Origin: Candidatus Methylopumilus universalis
GTDB taxonomy: Bacteria; Pseudomonadota; Gammaproteobacteria; Burkholderiales; Methylophilaceae
Length of the DNA: 64,000 bases
Direction of reading: 5' to 3'
Assembly (NCBI RefSeq): GCF_006365315.1
Contig: NZ_CP040968.1
Span: forward strand, 620,001 to 684,000
Both the position numbers and the translations under genes were made by a program. Below, in pieces: positions 9,220 through 16,243 of this stretch (within the stretch, counting starts at the first letter, position 1; each line of letters begins with the position of its first letter). The notes below the pieces were generated by a model. That model ran no database searches, had not been told where the DNA came from, and saw only the letters and a program-made list of their open reading frames with translations.

Positions 9220-9246
9220 AAAGGCTGCCTAGAGCAGCCTTTTTTT
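9220..9246 (+). terminator. Rho-independent terminator after rplI
   Basis: AAGGCTGC (9221-9228) pairs with GCAGCCTT (9234-9241) around a CTAGA loop, followed by a T run to 9246. Separates the ribosomal operon from dnaB. Confidence 0.85.
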
Positions 9247-9253
9247 ATTCCGT

Positions 9254-9259
9254 TATAAT
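9254..9259 (+). promoter_or_regulatory. Candidate -10 box placing the transcript start at the dnaB ATG
   Basis: A perfect TATAAT ends six bases before the dnaB ATG (9266). A normal start 6-8 bases downstream would fall on or next to the ATG, giving a leaderless mRNA. No convincing -35 box is seen (the region is inside the preceding terminator) and no Shine-Dalgarno precedes dnaB. Confidence 0.35.
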
Positions 9260-9265
9260 TAATCC

Positions 9266-10645
9266 ATGGCAGACGATATTCTAAATAATCTTAAATTACC
9301 ACCTCACTCTATAGAGGCAGAGCAGTCCTTATTGGGCGGCTTGCTGATTGAAAATGAAGCGCTCGATAAAATCGCCGATCTTGTATCGCCAAATGATTTT
9401 TATCGTCAAGATCATCGCTTAATTTACCAACATATTATTAAGCTTGTTGAGCAAAATAGCCCAGCCGATATTGTGACGGTTGCCGAATCCTTAGAAAAGA
9501 ATGCTGAATTGGTGACGGTAGGGGGTATAAGCTATTTGGGCTCATTGGCACAGAATACCCCAACTTCTGCAAACATACGTCGATATGCCGAGATTGTTCG
9601 CGAACGTTCAATTATGAGACATTTAGTTGAGGTGGGATCTGATATTGCTGATAGCGCATTTGCTCCTCAAGGACGAGATGCTCAGCAGCTCCTTGATGAG
9701 GCAGAGGCAAAGATCTTCCAAATTGCTGAAAAAGAGAAGCATGATCAATCAGGCTTTAAAGATATTAAAGAGCTTTTACCCCAAGTAGCTCAAAGAATTG
9801 ATGATTTATTCACTGCGGGAGCTAGTGATGTTACAGGTGTTCCTACAGGCTTTTCAGATCTAGATGCCATGACTTCAGGACTTCAGCCTGGTGATCTTGT
9901 GATCGTTGCAGGACGCCCTTCAATGGGTAAGACCTCATTGGCACTTAATATGGCAGAGAATGTAGCATTAGATACAGGGTTGCCGGTTGCAGTATTTTCA
10001 ATGGAAATGGCATCTACTCAATTAACGATGCGTCTTTTAGGTTCCGTTGGTAGGCTGGATCAGCACAAAATGAGAACAGGGCGCCTAGAGGATGATGATT
10101 GGGAAAGATTAACACATGCATTAGGCAGGCTTAATGAGGCGCCTATACATATTGATGAAGGCGCTGGTTTAAACTCTTTTGATATCAGAGCGCGCGCCAG
10201 AAGACTTTCAAGGCAGTGCGGTAAATTAGGCTTGATTGTCATTGATTATCTTCAGTTGATGTCGGCACCTGGTGGTCGACAAAGCGAAAATCGTGCGACA
10301 GAAATTTCTGAAATGTCACGATCGTTAAAAGCATTAGCAAAGGAACTAGATGTACCAGTTGTCGCATTATCTCAGCTTAATCGAAGCGTTGAGCAGCGAC
10401 CTGATAAACGGCCTGTAATGTCAGATTTAAGAGAATCAGGAGCGATTGAGCAAGATGCCGATTTAATACTTTTCATTTATCGAGATGAAGTCTATAACCC
10501 TGATACGCCAGAAAAAGGTGTGGCAGAGATCATTATCGCAAAACAAAGAAATGGCCCTATTGGAAGAGTAAAACTGACATTCTTAGGCGAGTATACGCGC
10601 TTTGAAAATTTTGCTAACCCAGGCTTTCAATCTTACGACGAATAA
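9266..10645 (+). CDS. dnaB: Replicative DNA helicase
   Basis: 459 residues, complete and without an intein. Hexameric 5'-3' helicase of the replication fork. N-terminal DnaG-interacting domain (residues about 10-115), linker, and RecA-like ATPase with Walker A GRPSMGKT at 216-223, Walker B LIVIDYLQLM and the arginine-rich QRPDKRPVMSDLRESG loop. The only upstream signal is a TATAAT immediately before the ATG. Gene order dnaB-alr-radA after the S6/L9 unit is common in betaproteobacteria. Confidence 0.97.
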   Translation: MADDILNNLKLPPHSIEAEQSLLGGLLIENEALDKIADLVSPNDFYRQDHRLIYQHIIKLVEQNSPADIVTVAESLEKNAELVTVGGISYLGSLAQNTPTSANIRRYAEIVRERSIMRHLVEVGSDIADSAFAPQGRDAQQLLDEAEAKIFQIAEKEKHDQSGFKDIKELLPQVAQRIDDLFTAGASDVTGVPTGFSDLDAMTSGLQPGDLVIVAGRPSMGKTSLALNMAENVALDTGLPVAVFSMEMASTQLTMRLLGSVGRLDQHKMRTGRLEDDDWERLTHALGRLNEAPIHIDEGAGLNSFDIRARARRLSRQCGKLGLIVIDYLQLMSAPGGRQSENRATEISEMSRSLKALAKELDVPVVALSQLNRSVEQRPDKRPVMSDLRESGAIEQDADLILFIYRDEVYNPDTPEKGVAEIIIAKQRNGPIGRVKLTFLGEYTRFENFANPGFQSYDE

Positions 10646-10650
10646 ATTAA

Positions 10651-11727
10651 ATGCGTCCTCTTAAGGTATTTGTTGATCAGACTTCGCTGCGACATAATTT
10701 CGCCATTGTTAAGCAATTAGCTCCTAAATCAAAGATCATGTCAGTTGTAAAAGCAAATGGCTATGGACATGGGCTTATTAATGTCGCGCAAGGCTTAAGC
10801 GAGAGCGATGGTTTTGCAGTGCTTAATTTAAATGAAGCTATTGATTTGAGAGAGCATGGTTTTGAGCAAGATATTTTATTGCTAGAGGGTGCATTTGAAT
10901 CTTACGAAATTTCTATTGCAGCAAAAATGCGTTTTAATCTTGTAGTTCATAATCTTCATCAATTACAAATGATTGAAAAATTAAAACTTAATCATCCAAT
11001 CGACATTCATTTTAAGATTAATACGGGTATGAATCGTTTAGGTTTTAATCCTAAAGAAGCAAAAGACATCCTTAAATCCATGAAAAAAACATCTTATTTT
11101 AAATCAATTACATTGATGACTCATTTTGCAACTGCGGATGAGCCTAGAGCTGTTGATTGGCAATTTGACGTTTTTAATGACATTGCTAATGATTTTGATT
11201 TTTCTCGTTCAGTTGCAAATTCTGCATCTATTATAAATTTTAAAAATACTCACCTTGATTGGGTGCGTCCTGGGATTATGCTTTATGGAGCGTCGCCGAT
11301 TGTGGGTCGAAAAAGCAGTGCACTAAACCTTAAACCAGTTATGTATTTGAAAAGCAAAATTATTGCATTACAAAATTTATCTAAAGATGATTCAGTTGGT
11401 TACGGTGAAACTTTTAAAGCTAAAAATGATATGCGGATAGCTGTTGTTGCATGTGGCTACGCTGATGGTTATCCCCGTCATGCACCATCGGGAACGCCTG
11501 TATATGTTGAGGGAAAAAAAACATCGACAGTTGGAAGAGTTTCGATGGACATGCTTTACATTGATGTTACCGACATACCTCATGCATCCATTTCAAGTGA
11601 TGTTGAGTTATGGGGTAAAAATATACCTGTAGATGATGTTGCAGAAAAAGCCGGTACAGTTGGTTACGAACTGCTCTGCGCTATGTCAGCTTCAAAAAGA
11701 GTTCCTATAGAAATAATCCATGGCTAA
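10651..11727 (+). CDS. alr: Alanine racemase
   Basis: 358 residues. PLP enzyme converting L-alanine to D-alanine for peptidoglycan. PLP lysine K34 in VVKANGYGHG; the second catalytic base Tyr is in SVGYGETF; RVSMDM and the metal/substrate region VELWG follow. Starts five bases after dnaB and overlaps radA by eight bases, so it is co-transcribed with both. It is the only alr in the window; catabolic DadX type cannot be excluded but the context favours the biosynthetic gene. Confidence 0.95.
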   Translation: MRPLKVFVDQTSLRHNFAIVKQLAPKSKIMSVVKANGYGHGLINVAQGLSESDGFAVLNLNEAIDLREHGFEQDILLLEGAFESYEISIAAKMRFNLVVHNLHQLQMIEKLKLNHPIDIHFKINTGMNRLGFNPKEAKDILKSMKKTSYFKSITLMTHFATADEPRAVDWQFDVFNDIANDFDFSRSVANSASIINFKNTHLDWVRPGIMLYGASPIVGRKSSALNLKPVMYLKSKIIALQNLSKDDSVGYGETFKAKNDMRIAVVACGYADGYPRHAPSGTPVYVEGKKTSTVGRVSMDMLYIDVTDIPHASISSDVELWGKNIPVDDVAEKAGTVGYELLCAMSASKRVPIEIIHG

Positions 11728-13090
11728 AAATAAAGTTGCCTATGTTTGTACTGAATGTGGCGGCCAATCAACTAAATGGCAAGGTCAATGCCCACATTGT
11801 ATGACATGGAATACAATGGCTGAAAGTATTATTGAAGCCTCTGTTCCCAGTCGATATGCTTCTTTGACACAAACTTCAGAATTAAAAAAACTTAATGAAG
11901 TGAAAATGTCAGCCGTTTATAAAAGAACGACTTGTATCAGTGAATTTGATCGAGTCCTCGGAGGTGGTTTTGTTCCGGGTGGCGTCGTTTTAATTGGCGG
12001 TGATCCAGGTATAGGTAAATCAACACTTCTTATTCAAGCACTTTCTCACATGACGAATGATAAGACTCAAACGCCATGTAAAGTCATTTACGTAAGTGGC
12101 GAAGAATCTCCCCAGCAAATTGCGATGCGAGCAAAACGATTAGAGCTCGAAGTTTCAGATATTTTTATATTGTCTGAAATCAACTTAGAAAAAATTATTC
12201 AGTCAATTGAAAAAAATAAACCAGATGTAGTTGTTATTGACTCCATTCAGACAATATATTCAGAAGAGTTACAGTCTGCTCCAGGTTCAGTCACACAAGT
12301 AAGAGAGTGCTCTGCACAATTAACGCGTATCGCAAAACAATTAGAAGTAAGCATGATATTAGTAGGGCATGTTACAAAGGAAGGTTCCTTAGCAGGACCT
12401 CGCGTGTTGGAGCATATTGTAGATACTGTGCTTTATTTTGAGGGTGATCAAAATTCAAGTTTTAGAATGGTTCGAGCATTTAAGAATCGTTTTGGTGCTG
12501 TGAATGAGCTTGGGGTATTTGCTATGACAGAAAAAGGTTTACGTGAAGTGACAAACCCTTCTGCATTGTTTTTATCACATCACCACGAAGAAGTTTCTGG
12601 ATCATGTATCACAGTGACACAAGAGGGCACAAGACCACTTCTGATAGAAATTCAAGCTCTTGTAGATAACGCCCACGGAGCTTCACCTAAACGCTTAGGC
12701 GTAGGTTTAGAGCAGAATCGACTCTCCATGCTTCTTGCAGTATTAAATCGACATGGTGGTATTGCATGTTTTGATCAGGATGTTTTTGTGAATGCAGTGG
12801 GGGGCGTCAAAATTACTGAGCCAGGTGTGGACCTTGCTATTTTATGTGCCATCGTTTCTTCATTTAAAGATCAGCCCATTAATCAAAAGACAATTATTTT
12901 TGGTGAGGTAGGCTTAGCAGGAGAAGTAAGGCCTATTCAAAGAGGCCAAGAGCGGATCAAGGAAGCCGCAAAATTAGGATTCACACGAGCAATTATTCCC
13001 AAAGCAAATATTGCAAAACAAAAAATTGCAGGTATTGAGGTATTAGGTATCGAATACCTTTCTCAAGCACTTCAGTTACTCAAAGCGTAA
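11720..13090 (+). CDS. radA: DNA repair protein RadA
   Basis: 456 residues, full length. RecA-related ATPase involved in branch migration during recombination. N-terminal C4 zinc finger (C10, C13, C24, C27), Walker A GDPGIGKS at 94-101, the RadA-specific AFKNRFGAVNELG motif and a C-terminal Lon-like domain (from about 290). The ATG lies inside the end of alr (eight-base overlap). Its 3' end overlaps the convergent hpnD by 19 bases. Confidence 0.96.
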   Translation: MAKNKVAYVCTECGGQSTKWQGQCPHCMTWNTMAESIIEASVPSRYASLTQTSELKKLNEVKMSAVYKRTTCISEFDRVLGGGFVPGGVVLIGGDPGIGKSTLLIQALSHMTNDKTQTPCKVIYVSGEESPQQIAMRAKRLELEVSDIFILSEINLEKIIQSIEKNKPDVVVIDSIQTIYSEELQSAPGSVTQVRECSAQLTRIAKQLEVSMILVGHVTKEGSLAGPRVLEHIVDTVLYFEGDQNSSFRMVRAFKNRFGAVNELGVFAMTEKGLREVTNPSALFLSHHHEEVSGSCITVTQEGTRPLLIEIQALVDNAHGASPKRLGVGLEQNRLSMLLAVLNRHGGIACFDQDVFVNAVGGVKITEPGVDLAILCAIVSSFKDQPINQKTIIFGEVGLAGEVRPIQRGQERIKEAAKLGFTRAIIPKANIAKQKIAGIEVLGIEYLSQALQLLKA

Positions 13091-13929
13091 AATTTATTTT
13101 TAAAGAAACATGCAAGTATGACGAGCACTTTTCTAAAAGGGGGCAGTAAGACTTTATGATTGAGTGTTTGTTCTGGCTTGTCTCTCTTAATTTCAAGGAG
13201 TAATGTTTCATAAATTTTACCCATGATCAATCCAGGAATCTGAGGATTAATATCTTCTTTCGGTAGTTTTTGGTAAGCGTTTTTATAAAAAACTTCTGCG
13301 CGTGCAATTTGATGAAACATTAAGTTTGATAGATGATTGCTTTCCTTAAATTTTAGAATTTCATCCTCAGACACACTGAATTCTTTAAGTTCGTCGAGCG
13401 GAATGTAGATTCTATTTTTTCTTGCATCCTCTCCAACATCTCGAATAATATTTGTAAGCTGAAGCGCAATGCCAAGATCATGTGCATATTTTAAAGTCGC
13501 TTGATTTTTAAAGCCTAATATTTTCACGCTGAGTATACCGACCACACCTGCAACTCGATAACAGTATAGTTGAAGCTGTTTAAAGTTTTCGTAGCGGTTA
13601 AATTTTAGATCCATTTCCATACCATCTAACATTTCTATGAAATAGGCTTCATTAAGCTCATAGATGTGGATAAATTTTAAAAGTGATTTCGTCACAGGGT
13701 GCTGAGGTGTTTCATGAAATAAACGATTGATTTCAGCTTTCCACCAATTTATCTTTGCTGTAGCAACCTCAAGTTCTAAAGTCTCATCGACAATGTCATC
13801 AATTTCTCTGCAAAAAGCATACAGTGATATCAGTGCATCTCGCCTATCCTGGCTAATAAAGTAAAAAGCCCAAGTAAAATTTGATTTACTTGTTTTGACT
13901 TTTTCGTAGCAATATTTAATAGGGGTCAT
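13072..13929 (-). CDS. hpnD: Presqualene diphosphate synthase HpnD
   Basis: 285 residues, squalene/phytoene synthase family. In the HpnCDE route HpnD condenses two farnesyl diphosphates to presqualene diphosphate. Both aspartate-rich motifs are intact: DDIVD (44-48, in AFCREIDDIVDE) and RDVGED (163-168), followed by RIYIP. The spacing YRVAGVVGIL matches HpnD rather than CrtB, although a phytoene synthase role cannot be fully excluded from sequence alone. Overlaps hpnC by four bases (ATGA) and radA antiparallel by 19. hpnE is not in the window. Confidence 0.85.
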   Translation of the reverse strand: MTPIKYCYEKVKTSKSNFTWAFYFISQDRRDALISLYAFCREIDDIVDETLELEVATAKINWWKAEINRLFHETPQHPVTKSLLKFIHIYELNEAYFIEMLDGMEMDLKFNRYENFKQLQLYCYRVAGVVGILSVKILGFKNQATLKYAHDLGIALQLTNIIRDVGEDARKNRIYIPLDELKEFSVSEDEILKFKESNHLSNLMFHQIARAEVFYKNAYQKLPKEDINPQIPGLIMGKIYETLLLEIKRDKPEQTLNHKVLLPPFRKVLVILACFFKNKFYALSN

Positions 13930-14783
13930 ATTGAGCGCAGTGCAACTTTAAAAAAAATGAAAATCCAATCTGATGTATTAATTTTAGGTGGGGTAATGAA
14001 TAAATTACAGCTATTTCTTCCCAGTTTTTTTAAAAGCAAGAGTGCTGCACATTCGACCATTTGTATTTCAAAACCTAGTCTACCCTTTATTTTTTTTCCA
14101 AGACCCAGTCCTTTCTTAAGGATTTCATAATTACGCTCGACCCAATATTTTTTATACTTTACCCACTGACTCGTAAAATTTCTTTTTTGGATGTCCTCAA
14201 CCTTTAAATTAAATCTTTTCATTTCGTTTTTAGGTATATAAATTCGGCCTTTCTCAAAATCTTCCACAACACCTTGAGCGAAATTAATAAGGGCTAATGC
14301 TGTGCAAATCGCATCGGATTGGCGAACATTTTCTTTGTTATCTAGCTCTACAAGACTTAAAATAAGTTCGCCTGCAGGATTTGCAGCGTCATCACAATAT
14401 CGCAATAAGTTATTAAATCGAGCGTATTGTTTATGATTAATATCTTCATTAAATGCGTTAATAAATCTTTCTAAATTATTGATTTTAAATCTATATTTTA
14501 AGTGTAATTTATGTAATAAATTAAAATAACTATCATTAGTTTTTTGATTTAATTCAATTTTTTTGAGATGATTTTTGAGATACAGGATTTCTTTAGAACG
14601 TTCTTTTTTTGACTTATTTCCTTCATCCGCAATGTCATCACCAAGTCTAGCAAAAGCATATAGAGTAATAATTGCCTCTCGCATTTCTTTACCTAGCACT
14701 AAAGACCCTACGGTAAAATTTTCGTAATGGTTTTTTGATTGAGCAATTTTGTAACGGCTCATTATCGATTGTGTCGGTTTCAT
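13926..14783 (-). CDS. hpnC: Hydroxysqualene synthase-like HpnC, one metal-binding Asp missing
   Basis: 285 residues, squalene/phytoene synthase family; HpnC normally turns presqualene diphosphate into hydroxysqualene. The N-terminus (SKNHYENFTVGSLVL) and first Asp motif DDIAD (49-53, in FARLGDDIADEG) are typical. The second motif normally reads QDVAVD; here it is QGVVED (170-175), so the first Asp is Gly171 (codon GGT, one base from GAT). The C-terminal part is also rather divergent. Starts at 14783; an alternative ATG is seven codons in. Co-translated with hpnD. Activity is therefore uncertain. Confidence 0.8.
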   Translation of the reverse strand: MKPTQSIMSRYKIAQSKNHYENFTVGSLVLGKEMREAIITLYAFARLGDDIADEGNKSKKERSKEILYLKNHLKKIELNQKTNDSYFNLLHKLHLKYRFKINNLERFINAFNEDINHKQYARFNNLLRYCDDAANPAGELILSLVELDNKENVRQSDAICTALALINFAQGVVEDFEKGRIYIPKNEMKRFNLKVEDIQKRNFTSQWVKYKKYWVERNYEILKKGLGLGKKIKGRLGFEIQMVECAALLLLKKLGRNSCNLFITPPKINTSDWIFIFFKVALRSI

Positions 14784-14834
14784 ATGCGCTAGTATGTTAT
14801 AGAATAGAAATCTTTAATAGATAAGGTGAGTTTC

Positions 14835-15590
14835 ATGTTCGGTATTATTGGTGGTACTGGGTTGGCATCAATCCAGGAACTAAAAGTTTTAAAGCGAGAA
14901 CTTATTAGGACCCCTTACGGAGAACCATCTCAACCCCTTATTTTTGGAACTTTGTCTGGCAAAAGTGTTGTTTTCTTAGCTCGTCACGGCTCAGGTCACA
15001 CGATTCCGCCCCATGAAATTAATTATCGCGCCAATATATGGGCATTACAATCAGTCGGTGTTACAAAAATAATTTCTGTAGCAACAGTTGGCGTGATTGA
15101 CGACAAAGTAAAGCCTGGCACCATTTGTATTCCTGATCAGATCATTGATTACACTTATGGTCGAAAAAATACTTATTTTGATGGCACTGAAATGCCGGTG
15201 AAGCATATTGATTTTACTTACCCTTATGACGAACCTTTAAGAAAAGTTATTATCAATATCGCACAATCTTTTTTAAATACATTAATAGCTGAGGGCGTAT
15301 ATGCTGCAGTTCAGGGGCCAAGATTAGAAACAGCCGCCGAGATTAATCGTCTTGAAAAGGATGGGGTTACTATCGTTGGCATGACTGGAATGCCAGAAGC
15401 TGTCCTAGCAAAAGAACTCAATATAGCTTATGCGGCAATATGTCCTATGGTAAATCACGCTGCAGGAAGAGGGCAGAGTAAAGATGCTATTTCATTTTCT
15501 AGTATCAATGAACTTTGTGATAATGATGTATGTCGCTTAATGATGACGGATGTGGTTAAGTTGATTCAAGAAGTCATCTTAAAAAATTAA
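14835..15590 (+). CDS. S-methyl-5'-thioinosine phosphorylase
   Basis: 251 residues from the ATG at 14835. I prefer this start to the GTG at 14826 because AAGGTGAG (14824-14831), which contains that GTG, is a good Shine-Dalgarno for the ATG. Purine nucleoside phosphorylase fold: FGIIGGTGL, phosphate-binding FLARHGSGHTIPPHEINYRAN, QGPRLET and GMTGMPEAVLA. The sequence runs parallel to the Pseudomonas methylthioinosine phosphorylase, which salvages polyamine-derived methylthioadenosine after deamination; methylthioadenosine itself is the alternative substrate. Followed without a gap by def. Confidence 0.85.
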   Translation: MFGIIGGTGLASIQELKVLKRELIRTPYGEPSQPLIFGTLSGKSVVFLARHGSGHTIPPHEINYRANIWALQSVGVTKIISVATVGVIDDKVKPGTICIPDQIIDYTYGRKNTYFDGTEMPVKHIDFTYPYDEPLRKVIINIAQSFLNTLIAEGVYAAVQGPRLETAAEINRLEKDGVTIVGMTGMPEAVLAKELNIAYAAICPMVNHAAGRGQSKDAISFSSINELCDNDVCRLMMTDVVKLIQEVILKN

Positions 15591-16124
15591 ATGACTATTA
15601 GGCAAGTATTAAAAATGGGAGACCCGTTGCTCTTGAATATTGCAGAGCCGGTTCATGATTTTAAGAGTCAAGCCTTAAAAGTTCTCATTGAAGATATGCA
15701 AGATACGATGTATGCTCTAAATGGCGCAGGTCTTGCAGCACCGCAAATAGGCGTTAGCTTAAGAGTTGTTATCTTTGGTGTAGAAAAAACACCAAGGTAC
15801 CCAGATGCAGAAGAAGTACCCTACACCATTTTAATTAATCCAAAACTTACTTTCCTTGACGATGAAATAGAAGAGGGTTGGGAGGGATGTCTTTCTGTTC
15901 CTGGCATGAGAGGATTAGTGCCAAGATTTAAAAAGCTTCGCTACCAAGGCTATGATTTGAATCACAATCCAATTGATCGCACAGTGAGTGACTTTCATGC
16001 ACGAGTTGTTCAACATGAGTGTGATCATCTGGATGGTGTTCTCTATCCTATGAGAATTGAAGATTTGAGTAATTTTGGATTTTCTGAGGTTTTATTTCCA
16101 GATTCAGACCTTCAAGATGATTAA
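15591..16124 (+). CDS. def: Peptide deformylase
   Basis: 177 residues. Removes the formyl group from nascent N-termini. All three family motifs are present: [10 protein letters not shown] (45-54), EGCLS with the metal-binding C100, and HECDH with H142, E143 and H146. The ATG directly follows the stop of the phosphorylase gene. Genomes often have more than one def; this longer form with a C-terminal tail past residue 160 resembles the second def of beta/gammaproteobacteria, as fmt is not adjacent. Confidence 0.95.
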   Translation: MTIRQVLKMGDPLLLNIAEPVHDFKSQALKVLIEDMQDTMYALNGAGLAAPQIGVSLRVVIFGVEKTPRYPDAEEVPYTILINPKLTFLDDEIEEGWEGCLSVPGMRGLVPRFKKLRYQGYDLNHNPIDRTVSDFHARVVQHECDHLDGVLYPMRIEDLSNFGFSEVLFPDSDLQDD

Positions 16125-16148
16125 AGGATATGATAGAATTCTCGCTCC

Positions 16149-16239
16149 GGAAGAGTGGCTGAGCGGTTTAAGGCAGCGGTCTTGAAAACCGTCGAGGGTT
16201 CATAGCCCTCCGTGAGTTCGAATCTCACCTCTTCCGCCA
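16149..16239 (+). tRNA. tRNA-Ser (UGA)
   Basis: 91-nt tRNA with encoded CCA (16237-16239) and the long variable arm typical of serine tRNAs (GAGGGTTCATAGCCCTC region). Acceptor GGAAGAG pairs with CTCTTCC; the anticodon loop CTTGAAA gives anticodon TGA. Converges with glnD, whose stop lies five bases beyond. Confidence 0.97.
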
Positions 16240-16243
16240 TTAA

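Noticed and set aside
13072-14783. hpnC/hpnD as a crtB phytoene synthase pair
   Set aside because: Two tandem squalene/phytoene synthase family genes with HpnC- and HpnD-type N-termini and no crtI, crtE or crtY nearby fit the squalene route better.
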